Shown: positions 7,499 through 17,853, numbered from the stretch's first letter. The stretch: 64,000 bases of DNA from Alphaproteobacteria bacterium (GCA_005884685.1 VBAH01000014.1:1-64000), one strand, 5' to 3'. Program-made: numbers and translations. The notes: generated from the letters alone by a model not told the origin.

Positions 7499-9187
7499 AT
7501 GGCCACAGCCATCACCGCACGATGGCCGATGCAAGGTGATCCCTTGCGCGCTGGCGTCGTCGTCGCGCTCTGGCTGCTGCTAGGTCTGTTCGTCCTCTAT
7601 CCGCTCGCTTGCCTGCTCATCCGCGCGTTCAGCGACGACGGCGGCTTCACCCTCGGCCCGATCGTCGGCGCGCTCGGTAACCCGACGCACCTGCGCGCAC
7701 TGCGCAACAGCCTCGTGCTGGCGAGCCTGGTTGGTATTCTCGGCACGGCGGCGGGGTTTCTGTTCGCCTACGCGGCGGAGCGCACCGACATGAGCCGGAA
7801 CGCGCGGCGGCTGATCGACTTCATCATTCTGCTGCCGCTGATCTCGCCGCCGTTCACCACATCGATCGGCTTCGTGTTCTCGTTCGGGCCGCGCGGGCTC
7901 ATCACCCACGACCTGCTCGGAATGCAGAACGCGCAGGTCTACGGCTGGGCCAGCACGACCTGTGCCGAAGCGCTCACCTATTTCCCGCTCGCGTTCCTGG
8001 CGCTGCGGCCGCTCATCGCCGCAATCGGGGGCGATCTAGAAGAAGCCGGCTTCAGCCTCGGCGGCTCGCGCTGGCAGGTGTTCCGGACAATCACGCTCCC
8101 GCTAACCATGCCGGGGCTCGGCAATGCGTTCCTGTTGATTTTCGCCGCATCTCTCGCCGACTTCGCCACGCCGCTGATCCTGGCGGGCAACAACCTGCCG
8201 GTGCTGCCGACCGATGCCTACCTGCAGATCACCGGCATGTTCGACCTCAAGGGCGGAGCAGTGCTCTCGCTCCTGCTGCTCGTCCCGGCGGGCCTCGTGT
8301 TCTTCGCCCAGCGCTACCTGGTCGAGCGGCGCAGCTACGTTACGATCACTGGCAAGAGTGGCGGGCGCGCCCGCGGCGCGGGTGCAACCGCTTGGCTACG
8401 CTGGGTCTTGTGGGCAGCTTGCGCAGCCGTCACGCTGTTCATCCTCTATCTCTACGCCCTGCTCGCTTATGCTTCTGCCGTCGTCGCCTTCGGGGCGAAC
8501 GCCACGCTGACGCTCGACAATTACCGGGTCATTTTCACCGAAGGCGTGCCGGCGATCAAAGACACGCTGATCATCGCGCTGATCGGCATGCCGCTCGGCG
8601 GCCTTTACGGGGTGATCGTCGGCTACCTGATCGCGCGCAGCCGCGGCTTCGGCCGGCACATGATCGAAATCGTCAGCATGATCAACTATGCGCTGCCCGG
8701 CACCATTGTCGGCATTGCGTATCTGATCGCCTTCAACGACCAGCCCTTCGCGCTCACCGGCACGGCCACGATCATCATCGCGTGCTACATCTTCCGCTAC
8801 AGCCCGACCGGCATCCGCACGACCGTGGCGCTGTTGCAGCAGGTCGACCGCAGCATCGAGGAGGCTTCGTTCAGCCTTGGGGCCAGCAGCCTGCGGACGT
8901 TCCGCAGCGTGACGCTTCCACTGATCCTGCCGGCCTTCTTCGCCGGACTCGGCACCGTGTTCATCCGCGCCATGACGGCGATCAGCGCGACGATCTTCCT
9001 CGTATCGATCAACTGGACCCTGATCACCGTGCGCATTCTGGAGAACATGACCGAGGTGGCGCTGGGGCCTGCGGCCGCCTTCTCGGTGTTCGTGATCGTG
9101 GTGGTCCTGGGGGTGACGTCGCTGCTCAATGTGGCGCTGCGCCGGATGACGACCCTGCGGGTCTCATCGCTCGGAACTGCGTCATGA
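7499..9187 (+). CDS. ABC transporter permease, two fused membrane domains (AfuB/FbpB type)
   Basis: This 562-residue protein has about twelve membrane helices in two homologous halves. Each half has an EAA loop that docks the ATPase: EEAGFSLGGSRWQVF near 181 and EEASFSLGASSLRTF near 454, both followed by TLPL. Such fused permeases are typical of ferric-iron and phosphonate importers. It starts 3 bases after the binding-protein stop, and its stop overlaps the ATPase start (ATGA), so translation is coupled. Nothing appears truncated. Confidence 0.9.
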   Translation: MATAITARWPMQGDPLRAGVVVALWLLLGLFVLYPLACLLIRAFSDDGGFTLGPIVGALGNPTHLRALRNSLVLASLVGILGTAAGFLFAYAAERTDMSRNARRLIDFIILLPLISPPFTTSIGFVFSFGPRGLITHDLLGMQNAQVYGWASTTCAEALTYFPLAFLALRPLIAAIGGDLEEAGFSLGGSRWQVFRTITLPLTMPGLGNAFLLIFAASLADFATPLILAGNNLPVLPTDAYLQITGMFDLKGGAVLSLLLLVPAGLVFFAQRYLVERRSYVTITGKSGGRARGAGATAWLRWVLWAACAAVTLFILYLYALLAYASAVVAFGANATLTLDNYRVIFTEGVPAIKDTLIIALIGMPLGGLYGVIVGYLIARSRGFGRHMIEIVSMINYALPGTIVGIAYLIAFNDQPFALTGTATIIIACYIFRYSPTGIRTTVALLQQVDRSIEEASFSLGASSLRTFRSVTLPLILPAFFAGLGTVFIRAMTAISATIFLVSINWTLITVRILENMTEVALGPAAAFSVFVIVVVLGVTSLLNVALRRMTTLRVSSLGTAS

Positions 9188-10263
9188 GCAATGCCCCGGT
9201 TAGCATCGCGTTGCGGCGCGTCTCCGCGGCTTTCCGCAGTCCAGAAGGCGCGACGGTCGCGGCCGTGCGCGACGTCGACCTCGCGGTTCGTCCCGGCGAG
9301 CTTCTGACACTGCTCGGGCCCTCCGGCTGCGGCAAGACCACAACATTGCGCATGATCGCCGGCTTTCAGGAGCCGAGCAGCGGCGAAATTCTGATCGGCG
9401 AGCACGACGTGACGCGGCTCCCCGCAAACCGCCGCGACATCGGCTTCGTCTTCCAGAGCTACGCGCTGTTTCCACATCTCAGCGTGTTCGACAACGTAGC
9501 CTACGGTCTGCGCGTTCGCCGCAAGAGCGCGCACGAAACACGCACGGCGGTCGCCGCGGTGCTCGCGCTGGTAGGGCTCGGCGATCTCGAGCGCCGTTCC
9601 CCAAGCGAGCTTTCCGGCGGGCAGCAGCAGCGCGTGGCGCTCGCGCGCGCCATCGTGATCCGTCCCCGCGTGCTCCTGTTCGACGAGCCGCTCTCCAATC
9701 TGGATGCGAAGCTGCGCGTCGAGATGCGCACCGAGATCCAGCGGCTGCAGCGCAGGCTCGGCATCACGACCGTTTATGTCACGCACGATCAAGAAGAGGC
9801 GATGGCGATCTCCGACCGCATCGCCGTCATGAACGACGGGAGGATCGCGCAGCTCGGGAGCGCCGAGGAGCTTTACCGGCGTCCAGCCTCATCGTTCGTC
9901 GCCGGCTTCCTCGGGCGCGCCAATCTACTGCCGGCGACGGTGCGCGCATCCAGCGGCGGCACTGTGACGCTCGACGTATGCGGCGCTGCGATCAAGGTTG
10001 CCTCCGCCATTTCTCATTCGCTCGGCGAACGGTTGAGTGTGATGATCCGCCCGGAGCGGATTTTGATCGGGCCGCCAGGTGGGCCGCTCGACGGCGAGAT
10101 CGTGAGCCGCGTCTATCTGGGCGAGAAGGCCGAGTATGTGGTGCAGGTGGGCGGCGCGCTGCTGCAGGTGATCCGTGCCGATCCGCCGGAAGGTGAGACC
10201 CTCGCTCCGGGCGCACGCGTCGGCATCACGCTGCCCCGTGACGGCGTGCAGCTGCTTCCCTGA
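9184..10263 (+). CDS. ABC transporter ATP-binding protein (FbpC/PotA-like)
   Basis: This 359-residue ATPase has Walker A GPSGCGKTTT near 45, Q-loop FVFQSYALFPH, signature LSGGQQQR near 143, Walker B VLLFDEP near 163 and the switch histidine in YVTHDQEEAM. About 120 C-terminal residues form a TOBE-like regulatory region containing the typical RPERI motif. The ATG at 9184 overlaps the permease stop (ATGA); the frame is open further upstream, but that part is inside the permease and is not coding. It energises the importer encoded by the two preceding genes. The same architecture occurs in ferric iron, spermidine and aminoethylphosphonate systems, so specificity stays open. Confidence 0.9.
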   Translation: MSNAPVSIALRRVSAAFRSPEGATVAAVRDVDLAVRPGELLTLLGPSGCGKTTTLRMIAGFQEPSSGEILIGEHDVTRLPANRRDIGFVFQSYALFPHLSVFDNVAYGLRVRRKSAHETRTAVAAVLALVGLGDLERRSPSELSGGQQQRVALARAIVIRPRVLLFDEPLSNLDAKLRVEMRTEIQRLQRRLGITTVYVTHDQEEAMAISDRIAVMNDGRIAQLGSAEELYRRPASSFVAGFLGRANLLPATVRASSGGTVTLDVCGAAIKVASAISHSLGERLSVMIRPERILIGPPGGPLDGEIVSRVYLGEKAEYVVQVGGALLQVIRADPPEGETLAPGARVGITLPRDGVQLLP

Positions 10264-10583
<320 letters not shown>

Positions 10584-11636
10584 CTAGGCCGCCGGCTTCA
10601 TCTGGTGGCTCGGCGTCGACTGCGAGATCTTGACCTCTTCCTCGGTCATGTCGGCCGGGATGTCGGCGAACAGCGGCGTCGAGAGATAGCGCTCGCCGGT
10701 GTCGGGCAGCATCGCCAGGATGGTCGCGCCCTTCGGCGCATCCTTGGCGACCTGCAGGGCGCCGGCAAACGTGCCGCCCGCCGTGATGCCGACGAAGATG
10801 CCTTCCTTTTTGGCGAGCTCCTGGCTGTTCTTGATCGCATCGGCATTCGCGATCGTGATGATGCGGTCGATCACCTTCATGTCGACCGCATCGCCGGTGA
10901 GCTTCGGGATGAAGTCCGGGCTCCAGCCCTGCATCGGATGCGGCTTGAACGCCGGATGCGGTTTTGCCGGCGTGCCGTCCGCGTTGCGCTCCTGCGGCTG
11001 ATGGCTGGTGAGCATCGGCGCTTCGGCCGGCTCGCACAGCACGATCTTGGTGTCCGGCATCTCCTTGCTGAGCACGCGCGACACGCCCTTGAGCGTGCCG
11101 CCGGTGCCGAACCCGGTCACCCAGTAGTCGAGCTTCTCACCCTTGAAGTCGTTGATGATCTCGCGCGCGGTGGTGCGCGAGTGCATGTCGGCATTGGCTT
11201 CGTTCTCGAACTGGCGTGTCAGGAACCAGCCGTTCTGCTTGGCAAGCTCCTGCGCCTTCGCGACCATGCCGAAGCCGCGGCCCGCCGCCGGCGTGATGAT
11301 CACCTTGGCGCCGAGAAACCGCATCAGCTTGCGCCGCTCGACGCTGAAGGGCTCGGCCATGGTGCAGACGAACGGATAGCCCTTGGCGGCGCACACCATC
11401 GCGAGCCCGATGCCGGTGTTACCCGAGGTCGCCTCGATCACGGTCTGCCCGGGCTTCAATTCGCCGGACTTCTCCGCCGCCTCGATCACGCCCAAGGCGA
11501 GGCGATCCTTCACCGAGCCGAGCGGATTGAACGCCTCGATCTTGACGTAGAGGTTCACGTGATCGGGCGCGAGCTTGTTGATGCGCACCACCGGCGTGTT
11601 GCCGACCGTTCCCAGGATGCTGTCGAATTTGGCCAT
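10584..11636 (-). CDS. cysK: Cysteine synthase (O-acetylserine sulfhydrylase)
   Basis: A fold-type II PLP enzyme that makes L-cysteine from O-acetylserine and sulfide. The Schiff-base lysine is in GSVKDRL (Lys43), the substrate loop is TSGNTG (70-75) and the phosphate-binding glycine loop is GFGTGGTLKG. At 350 aa it is longer than usual CysK (about 310-325). The extra length comes from a segment around residues 205-230 rich in Pro, His and Lys (ending near PHPMQGWSPDFIP), where typical enzymes have a short GIGAGFIP loop, and from a C-terminal tail. The start MAKFDSILGTVGNTP aligns with the family. It converges with the ABC ATPase gene, separated by the tRNA remnant. Confidence 0.93.
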   Translation of the reverse strand: MAKFDSILGTVGNTPVVRINKLAPDHVNLYVKIEAFNPLGSVKDRLALGVIEAAEKSGELKPGQTVIEATSGNTGIGLAMVCAAKGYPFVCTMAEPFSVERRKLMRFLGAKVIITPAAGRGFGMVAKAQELAKQNGWFLTRQFENEANADMHSRTTAREIINDFKGEKLDYWVTGFGTGGTLKGVSRVLSKEMPDTKIVLCEPAEAPMLTSHQPQERNADGTPAKPHPAFKPHPMQGWSPDFIPKLTGDAVDMKVIDRIITIANADAIKNSQELAKKEGIFVGITAGGTFAGALQVAKDAPKGATILAMLPDTGERYLSTPLFADIPADMTEEEVKISQSTPSHQMKPAA

Positions 11637-11753
11637 GAGGGGCTCCGCTGGTTTGGCAATTTCGGCGCGCAGCTAAGCATTCCGGCCGCGCCTCGTACAG
11701 CCTTGCCGGCGCGGGGAGGCACTCCTAAGCTTTGACGGAGAAGGAAATTTCCC

Positions 11754-12731
11754 ATGATCGCGCGCCGCCGCACTATCGCGCTCTGCGGAGCCGCCGTTGC
11801 GGCACCATTTTTACCGCGGCGTGCGCGCGCACAAACCTACCCGACACGCTTCGTGCGCCTCGTCGTGCCGTTTCCGCCGGGCGGTGCCGTCGATGCCGCG
11901 GCCCGCATCATCGCCTACCGCTTGAGCGAGATGTGGGGCCAGCAGATGGTGATCGAGAACAAGGGCGGTGCCGGCGGCAATATCGCGGCGCAGGCGGTGC
12001 TCAACTCGGAAGCAGACGGATACACGGTCTACATCTGCTCGATCGGCCACGCGATCAACCAGTTCCTCTATCCTTCGATCGGCTACAACCCGGTGACCGA
12101 CTTCGCGCCGGTCACCTTGATGTGCGTCTATCCCAACATCATGGCGGTGCCAATTTCCTCGCCCGACCGCTCGGTGCCGGACTTCATTGCGCGCGCCAAG
12201 GCGGATCCCGGCAAGGTCACCTATGCGTCGTCCGGCGTCGGCACCTCGCTGCATCTCGCGGGCGAGCTGTTCAAGCATTTGGCCGGCGTCAATCTCACGC
12301 ACATTCCCTATCGCGGTGCAGGGCCGGCGCTGAACGATCTGTTGCCGGGGCGTGTCGATGCGATCTTTTCCAATTTCCCCTCGACCTTGCCTTATGTTCA
12401 GCAGGGGCAGTTGCGCGGGCTCGCGGTGACGACGGCGCAGCGCCAGGCGCAGGTGCCCGACCTGCCGGCGATCGCCGAGTTCGTGCCGGGCTACGATGTC
12501 TCGTCGTGGTTCGCTCTGTTCGTTGCGGCGAAGACTCCGCCGGATATCGTCGCGAAGCTCCACGCCGATGCCGTCGCGGCGCTGCATCATCCGCCGGTGC
12601 AGCAGCGCTATGCGCAGCTCGGCGCAACCGTCGTCGCCTCCGCGCCGGCCGAGCTTGCCACGCATCTCAAGGCCGAGATGGACCGGTGGGGCCCGATCAT
12701 CAAGGCGGCCGGCATCAAGGCGGACGGGTAA
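11754..12731 (+). CDS. TctC-family (Bug) periplasmic tricarboxylate-binding protein
   Basis: The N-terminus MIARRRTIALCGAAVAAP has a twin-arginine-like signal ending near RARAQT. The mature protein shows Bug/TctC hallmarks: VPFPPGGAVDAAAR near 40, the VIENKGGAGGNIAA block, and HIPYRGAGPALNDLL in the middle. These proteins bind small carboxylates or aromatic acids for tripartite tricarboxylate transporters, or act as stand-alone sensors. No TctA/TctB membrane genes are adjacent. The stop codon directly abuts the start of an SDR gene, so the two are probably co-transcribed and share a catabolic role. The ligand is not predictable. Confidence 0.9.
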   Translation: MIARRRTIALCGAAVAAPFLPRRARAQTYPTRFVRLVVPFPPGGAVDAAARIIAYRLSEMWGQQMVIENKGGAGGNIAAQAVLNSEADGYTVYICSIGHAINQFLYPSIGYNPVTDFAPVTLMCVYPNIMAVPISSPDRSVPDFIARAKADPGKVTYASSGVGTSLHLAGELFKHLAGVNLTHIPYRGAGPALNDLLPGRVDAIFSNFPSTLPYVQQGQLRGLAVTTAQRQAQVPDLPAIAEFVPGYDVSSWFALFVAAKTPPDIVAKLHADAVAALHHPPVQQRYAQLGATVVASAPAELATHLKAEMDRWGPIIKAAGIKADG

Positions 12732-13541
12732 ATGGCGAACAGTCGCATTGTGTTGGTGACGGGCGCGGCCGGCGGAATCGGCGCCGCGATCGCGAAAGCG
12801 CTCGTCGCTGCCGGCCATTCGGTGGCGGCGGTCGATCGCGATGCCGGGCGCCTCAACCAGCTCGCCACGTCGGAGCGCATTCATCCCATCATGGCGGATC
12901 TCGCGAGCGAGGCCGGATGCCGCGAGGCGGTTGCGTCTGCGGTCGCACGCTTTGGGCGGCTCGAAGCGGTGATCAACAACGCCGGCATCGGCGTGTCGTC
13001 GCTGCGGCCCGATGGCGAGTTGAATCTCCCCACTGTCGAAGAGCTCACCGCAGAAATCTGGGACAAGTTCTACGCCACCAATGTGCGTGCGCCGATGCTG
13101 ATCGTGCAGGCGGCGTTGCCGCATATGCGGGAAGGCCGCTTCGGGCGCATCATCAACAACACGACGAGCTTCCGCACGATGCTGCGCGTCAACCCGTACG
13201 GGCCGCTCAAGGCCGCGCTGGAGGCGATGTCGGCGGTGTGGGCGGCGGAGCTGAAGGCGGACGGCATCACCGTGAACGTGCTGATCCCGGGCGGGCCGAC
13301 CGACACGCCATTCATTGCGGACGGTGCCGGCTGGGACCGCGCGAAAATGCTGCGCCCGCAGATCATGGGAGCGCCGGCCTGCTGGCTCGTCTCGGACGAG
13401 GCCGCGGACTACAGCGGCAATCGCATCATCGCGGCGAACTGGAACGCGGCGCTGCCGGGTGCCGAGGCGGCGAAGAAAGCCGGCCGCGCGATCGGATGGC
13501 CGGAACTCGGCACCGATGCGGTGTGGCTGCGGGGTTCGTAG
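12732..13541 (+). CDS. Short-chain dehydrogenase/reductase (SDR family)
   Basis: A classical SDR of 269 aa: NAD(P)-binding [10 protein letters not shown] near 11-20, acidic residue in VDRD (NAD preference likely), NNAG motif in the middle, and the active site Ser in NNTTS with YGPLK (Tyr-xxx-Lys). The C-terminus has the usual substrate lid and [10 protein letters not shown]. It oxidises or reduces an alcohol/ketone, substrate unknown. Its start is immediately after the TctC-type gene stop (zero spacing), so it is likely translated from the same mRNA and may process the acid that protein binds. Confidence 0.88.
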   Translation: MANSRIVLVTGAAGGIGAAIAKALVAAGHSVAAVDRDAGRLNQLATSERIHPIMADLASEAGCREAVASAVARFGRLEAVINNAGIGVSSLRPDGELNLPTVEELTAEIWDKFYATNVRAPMLIVQAALPHMREGRFGRIINNTTSFRTMLRVNPYGPLKAALEAMSAVWAAELKADGITVNVLIPGGPTDTPFIADGAGWDRAKMLRPQIMGAPACWLVSDEAADYSGNRIIAANWNAALPGAEAAKKAGRAIGWPELGTDAVWLRGS

Positions 13542-13695
13542 CCCGCATGAAGCCTTAAGCGCGTTTACGCGCGTCTTCGACGCGCTATGGCGGAATGCGG
13601 GGTCGGCAGCGCGACGGGCGCCAGCGGTCCCGGATTTCGCTTCGCTTCATCCGGGCTACAAGCGCTATAATGACGCGCCAACCAGGGAGCTTCCC
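13542..13695. repeat. Intergenic repeat-like segment upstream of gcdH
   Basis: Contains GCGTTTACGCGCGTCTTCGACGCGC (13560-13584), which resembles the GCGTTTAC-C-CGTCTTCGACG-GC unit in the repeat at 21519-21636. This suggests a partial copy of the same dispersed palindromic family. A GGGAG ribosome-binding site for the next gene lies at its right edge. Confidence 0.4.
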
Positions 13696-14913
13696 ATGTC
13701 GGTCGCCGAGCAACACACCGGCAAGCCCGCGATCTCGTTGAAGGATGCCGACTTCAACTGGGAGGACCCGCTCGATCTCGAAGGGCAGCTCTCGGAAGAG
13801 GAACGCATGGTGCGCGACACTGCGCGCGGCTACGCGCAGGAGAAGCTGTTTCCGCGCGTGCTCAAGGCCTACCGCGAGGAAAGCTTCGACCGCGCGATCC
13901 TGCGCGAGATGGGCGCGCTCGGCCTGATCGGCGCGACCATTCCGGAAGAATACGGCGGCGCGGGGCTCGGCTATGTCTGCTACGGCCTGATCGCGCGCGA
14001 GATCGAGGCGGTCGATTCAGGCTATCGCTCCGCGATGTCGGTGCAGTCCTCGCTGGTGATGCACCCGATCTACTCCTACGGCTCGGAAGCGCAGCGGCGG
14101 CGCTTCCTGCCCAAGCTCGCGACCGGCGAGATCGTCGGCTGCTTCGGCCTGACCGAGCCCGACTACGGCTCCGATCCCGGCTCGATGGTGACGCGCGCCG
14201 AGAAGGTATCGGGCGGCTACGCGCTCAGCGGCGCCAAGATGTGGATCACCAATTCGCCGATCGCCGATATCGCCGTGGTGTGGGCAAAGCTCGACGGCGT
14301 GATCCGGGGCTTCATCGTGGAGCGCGGGACGAAGGGCTTCTCCACGCCCAAGATCGAGGGCAAGCTGTCGCTGCGCGCCTCGGTCACCGGCGAGATCGTG
14401 CTCGAGAACTGCGTCGTGCCGGAGGAAAATTTGCTGCCGAACGTGCGGGGCCTCGCCGGCCCGTTCGGCTGCCTCAACATGGCGCGCTACGGCATCGCCT
14501 GGGGCGCAATGGGTGCGGCGGAATTCTGCTGGCACCGGGCGCGCCAATACGTGCTCGACCGCAAGCAGTTCGGCAAGCCGCTCGCCGCCAATCAGCTGGT
14601 GCAAAAGAAGCTCGCCGACATGCAGACCGAGATCACGCTTGGGCTGCACGCGGCGCTCCGCCTCGGCCGCATGCTGGAGGCGCACACGGCGGCGCCGGCT
14701 GCGATCTCGCTGATGAAGCGCAACAACTGCGGCAAGGCGCTCGACATCGCGCGCGTGGCGCGCGACATGCACGGCGGCAACGGCATCTCGGACGAATTCC
14801 ACGTGATGCGCGTGATGTGCAATCTCGAGACCGTGAACACGTATGAAGGCGCGCACGACATCCACGCACTGATCCTGGGAAGGGCGCAGACCGGCATACA
14901 GGCGTTTGTGTAG
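13696..14913 (+). CDS. gcdH: Glutaryl-CoA dehydrogenase
   Basis: A 405-residue acyl-CoA dehydrogenase. It converts glutaryl-CoA to crotonyl-CoA and CO2 in lysine, tryptophan and aromatic degradation. N-terminal helical part; FAD-contact motifs [15 protein letters not shown] and [24 protein letters not shown]-terminal catalytic glutamate in [12 protein letters not shown] (Glu384). The ATG at 13696 follows GGGAG and gives the usual MSVAEQ... start followed by [17 protein letters not shown], typical of GcdH. Upstream in-frame sequence belongs to the previous gene's end and an intergenic repeat, so it was excluded. Electrons go to ETF. Assignment to GcdH rather than another acyl-CoA dehydrogenase rests on these family-specific blocks. 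Confidence 0.92.
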   Translation: MSVAEQHTGKPAISLKDADFNWEDPLDLEGQLSEEERMVRDTARGYAQEKLFPRVLKAYREESFDRAILREMGALGLIGATIPEEYGGAGLGYVCYGLIAREIEAVDSGYRSAMSVQSSLVMHPIYSYGSEAQRRRFLPKLATGEIVGCFGLTEPDYGSDPGSMVTRAEKVSGGYALSGAKMWITNSPIADIAVVWAKLDGVIRGFIVERGTKGFSTPKIEGKLSLRASVTGEIVLENCVVPEENLLPNVRGLAGPFGCLNMARYGIAWGAMGAAEFCWHRARQYVLDRKQFGKPLAANQLVQKKLADMQTEITLGLHAALRLGRMLEAHTAAPAAISLMKRNNCGKALDIARVARDMHGGNGISDEFHVMRVMCNLETVNTYEGAHDIHALILGRAQTGIQAFV

Positions 14914-14920
14914 CGCGGTT

Positions 14921-15039
14921 GTCATCCCGGCCAAGCGATGCGGAGCATCGCGCGAGCCGGGACCCATTTATCCTGACACGCCGGTCGGAGTTCGAGGCAC
15001 GATGGGTCCCGGATAACCGCTTCGCGGTTTCCGGGACGA
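14921..15039. repeat. Dispersed palindromic repeat (GTCATCCCGG...CCGGGACGAC family)
   Basis: The ends GTCATCCCGGCC and TTTCCGGGACGAC are inverted copies, and the interior has a second inverted pair (GGGACCCAT / ATGGGTCCC). A related copy lies at 34617-34753. It sits between converging gcdH and pyrE and may act as a bidirectional terminator. Confidence 0.75.
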
Positions 15040-15047
15040 CAGCAGAG

Positions 15048-15635
15048 TTAGCTGCTTTTCAAAAACTCATCCGCCGTGTAGAGCGCCCGGAACGGCAGCT
15101 TCTCGGCCGCAAAGGTCTCGGCCGCGCCTTCGAGCCGGTCCACGATGGTGAGCACCAGCACGATGTTGGCGCCCTCCTCGCGCAGCACGTTGACCGCCTG
15201 CATCGACGAGCCGCCGGTCGTCGTCGTGTCCTCGACGACGACGACGTTCTTGTCCCTGAGTGTCTCGCCCTTCGGCAAGCCTTCGATCATCTTCTTCGCG
15301 CCATGGTCCTTGACCTTCTTGCGCACGAAGAAGGCCTGAAGCTTGCCGCCGCGCGCATGGCTGGCGATCGCGACCGCCGTGGCAATCGGAATCGCGCCCG
15401 CCTCCATTCCGCCGACGAACTCGGCATTGGTGCCTTCGAGCGCGTCGACGATCAGCTCGCCGACGGCCGTGGCGCCGGCCGGATGGATCGTGGTCGGCCG
15501 CAGGTCGAAGTAGAAATCGCTCTCGCGACCCGACGCGAGCATGATCTTGCCGCGTCCGAACGAGCGCGCACGGATCAGCTCGAACAGTTCGGCGCGGTAG
15601 TCATGGGGTGGCATTTGGCGGCGGAGCGGCTGCAT
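15048..15635 (-). CDS. pyrE: Orotate phosphoribosyltransferase
   Basis: This 195-residue type I phosphoribosyltransferase makes OMP from orotate and PRPP in pyrimidine synthesis. The PRPP-binding motif VVVEDTTTTGGSS is at 132-144, and the mobile catalytic loop with RKKVKDHGAKK is at 105-115. The N-terminal FGRGKIMLASGRESDFYFD matches the orotate side. I keep the first ATG (15635), where GAGG lies directly before it; a second ATG at codon 8 (15614) has no visible ribosome-binding site but would give the more usual N-terminus. Length is in the family range. Confidence 0.93.
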   Translation of the reverse strand: MQPLRRQMPPHDYRAELFELIRARSFGRGKIMLASGRESDFYFDLRPTTIHPAGATAVGELIVDALEGTNAEFVGGMEAGAIPIATAVAIASHARGGKLQAFFVRKKVKDHGAKKMIEGLPKGETLRDKNVVVVEDTTTTGGSSMQAVNVLREEGANIVLVLTIVDRLEGAAETFAAEKLPFRALYTADEFLKSS

Positions 15636-15707
15636 CCTCGACTCGCGGGAGTGTGTAGGACAAATTGTCCTATATCGCGAGCGGCAAGACCGACCAACCA
15701 GAGCGGG

Positions 15708-16562
15708 CTACTTATCCACCTTGGCGCATCTTGCGGCGAGCGCTGCGCAGCGCGCCGTCATCGCACTGTTCGGATCGCTCAAAGGGTCGATCACGGTGAA
15801 ATGGTTGGCGCCGGGGACCGCCTCGTAGCGCGTCTCGACGCCGCGCTGGCGCCAGTCGTCGGCGACGGTGCGGCTCTGGCGCAGGAATTCGCTCGATTCC
15901 GCAGCCCCGACGACCGCGTCGAACACCCGGCCGCGCGCCACCGGCCACCACAGCGGCGACACCTGCGCCGCCGCGGGCTCGTTCAGCTTGAAGTCCGCAT
16001 TCATCGCGGTGGCGACCAGCGGCTTCAAGTCGAACAGCCCGGAGACCGAATAGCCGGCCGGGACCAGATCGGCCGGAGCCTTCGGATCGAGCTGCTTCCA
16101 GTCGGTCGCCACCATGCAGGCCGCGAGATGCCCCCCGGCAGAATGGCCGTACACCATCAGCCGCTGACCGAAGCGGCGCCACAGGAACAGGCAGGCGGTG
16201 CGGATCTGGCTGACGATCTGCGCGATCGTCACCTGCGGACAGAGATCGTAGCCCGCGACCGCGACCGCGACGCCGCGCGCATTGAGACCGGCCGACATGT
16301 GGCTGAACGTTGCCGGATCGAGCGAGCGCCAATAACCCCCATGGACGAACAGCGCGAGCGGCGTGTGCCCGGTCGCATCGGGAAAGAACAGATCGACCGT
16401 CTGGCGCGGGCTCGGTCCATAGGCGAGGCCGAGCTCGGCGTTCTCTTCCGCGGCCATCCGCTCGCGATAGGCGGCCGCAGCGCGCGTCCAGCGCGCGAAG
16501 ATTTCGCCGTGCTCGGGCACGCGTGCGCGATTGTTGTACTCGACCTCGTAGTCGATCGACAT
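15708..16562 (-). CDS. Alpha/beta hydrolase (kynurenine formamidase / BD-FAE-like esterase)
   Basis: This 284-residue protein has the oxyanion motif HGGYW (74-78) and nucleophile elbow GHSAGG (139-144). A C-terminal GANHF supplies the histidine near 254; an acid residue lies before it. The HGGYW form and the N-terminal YNNRARVPEH are shared with kynurenine formamidases and related carboxylesterases. The start at 16562 (MSIDYEVEYNNR) aligns with the family; an in-frame upstream ATG at 16658 adds 32 atypical residues and was not used. It stands alone, divergent from mtnA. There is no kynurenine gene nearby, so the formamidase role is only one option; a general esterase is equally possible. Confidence 0.82.
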   Translation of the reverse strand: MSIDYEVEYNNRARVPEHGEIFARWTRAAAAYRERMAAEENAELGLAYGPSPRQTVDLFFPDATGHTPLALFVHGGYWRSLDPATFSHMSAGLNARGVAVAVAGYDLCPQVTIAQIVSQIRTACLFLWRRFGQRLMVYGHSAGGHLAACMVATDWKQLDPKAPADLVPAGYSVSGLFDLKPLVATAMNADFKLNEPAAAQVSPLWWPVARGRVFDAVVGAAESSEFLRQSRTVADDWRQRGVETRYEAVPGANHFTVIDPLSDPNSAMTARCAALAARCAKVDK

Positions 16563-16689
16563 TCCGTTCTCAGCCCCTCTTCGAATCGAACCTTGGATGA
16601 TCGGCACATGCGCCGCAAGCAATAAAGCCCGGTGATAACGGCTTTCTGCATGACGCAAAGCGCGCTAAGACGGCGCCCGCGAGATCTCC

Positions 16690-17853
16690 ATGAAAGTCGG
16701 CGGCAAGCACACGCGCACCATCTGGGTCGAGGCCGATCAATCCATCGGCACGATCGACCAGACCCAGCTGCCGCACCGTTATGCGACGATCCGCATCGAG
16801 ACGGCCGAGGATGCGGCGCGCGCGATTGCAACGATGCAGGTGCGCGGCGCGCCGCTGATCGGCGCCGCGGCAGCTTACGGCATGGCGCTCGCGGCGCGGC
16901 AGGACCCTTCCGACGCGGCGCTAGAGCGCGCCTACGCGGCTCTCCTCGCAACGCGGCCGACCGCGATCAATCTGAAATGGGCGCTCGACGAGATGATGGC
17001 GGCCTTGCGCAATCGCGCGCGCGCCGAGCGGGTCGCGGCCGCATACCAGCGCGCGGAGCAGATCGCCGACGAGGATGTTGAGATCAACGCCGCGATCGGG
17101 CGCCATGGGCTGAAGCTGATCGAGGAGATCGCTGGGAAGAAAAAGCCGGGTGCGCCGGTGAATGTGCTGACGCACTGCAATGCGGGCTGGCTTGCGACCG
17201 TCGACTGGGGCACCGCCACCTCGGCGATCTACCAGGCGCACGACAAGGGCTTGCCCGTCCATGTCTGGGTCGACGAGACGCGCCCGCGCAATCAGGGCGC
17301 CTCCCTGACGGCGTGGGAGCTCGGCCAGCAAGGCGTCGCGCACACCGTCATTCCGGACAACACCGGCGGGCACCTGATGCAGCACGGCGAAGTCGATATC
17401 GCGATCGTCGGCACCGACCGCGTCACCGCGCAGGGCGATGTGGCGAACAAGATCGGCACGTACCTGAAGGCGCTCGCCGCGAAGGACAACAACGTGCCCT
17501 TCTACGTCGCGCTGCCCTCGCCGACGATCGATTTCGCGGTGGTCGACGGCGTGAACGAGATTCCGATCGAAGAGCGCGGCGCCGACGAGGTGACGACGAT
17601 GACCGGGCGCACCGCCGACGGACGGATCGAAAGCGTTCGCGTGGTGCCGGAAGGTTCGAACGTCGCGAACTACGGCTTCGACGTGACGCCGGCGCGGCTG
17701 GTCACCGGCCTGATCACCGAGCGCGGCGTGCTCGCGGCGACGCGCGCGGCGCTGGCGGCCGCGTTTCCCGAGCGGGTGACTGATCCTTCCGCTCGTCCCC
17801 GCGAAAGCGGGAACCCAGAGCCAAGAACTGGATTCCCGCTTACGCGGGAATGA
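16690..17853 (+). CDS. mtnA: S-methyl-5-thioribose-1-phosphate isomerase, C-terminus formed by a repeat
   Basis: MtnA isomerises methylthioribose-1-phosphate to methylthioribulose-1-phosphate in methionine salvage. The catalytic cysteine is in HCNAGWLAT (Cys163) and the catalytic aspartate in [10 protein letters not shown] (Asp243); NKIGTY follows. The family ends shortly after ALAAAFP; here about 22 further residues (from about Pro366, containing [14 protein letters not shown]) are translated from a palindromic repeat at 17789-17857, and the TGA stop lies inside that repeat. The extension is unlikely to matter for catalysis. Start ATG 16690 follows GAGATCTCC. No other methionine-salvage gene is adjacent. 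Confidence 0.93.
   Translation: MKVGGKHTRTIWVEADQSIGTIDQTQLPHRYATIRIETAEDAARAIATMQVRGAPLIGAAAAYGMALAARQDPSDAALERAYAALLATRPTAINLKWALDEMMAALRNRARAERVAAAYQRAEQIADEDVEINAAIGRHGLKLIEEIAGKKKPGAPVNVLTHCNAGWLATVDWGTATSAIYQAHDKGLPVHVWVDETRPRNQGASLTAWELGQQGVAHTVIPDNTGGHLMQHGEVDIAIVGTDRVTAQGDVANKIGTYLKALAAKDNNVPFYVALPSPTIDFAVVDGVNEIPIEERGADEVTTMTGRTADGRIESVRVVPEGSNVANYGFDVTPARLVTGLITERGVLAATRAALAAAFPERVTDPSARPRESGNPEPRTGFPLTRE

Noticed and set aside
8392-9183. N-terminal extension of the ABC ATPase frame
   Set aside because: It lies entirely within the permease gene in another frame and is Arg/His-rich. The ATG at 9184 with the ATGA overlap is the genuine start.
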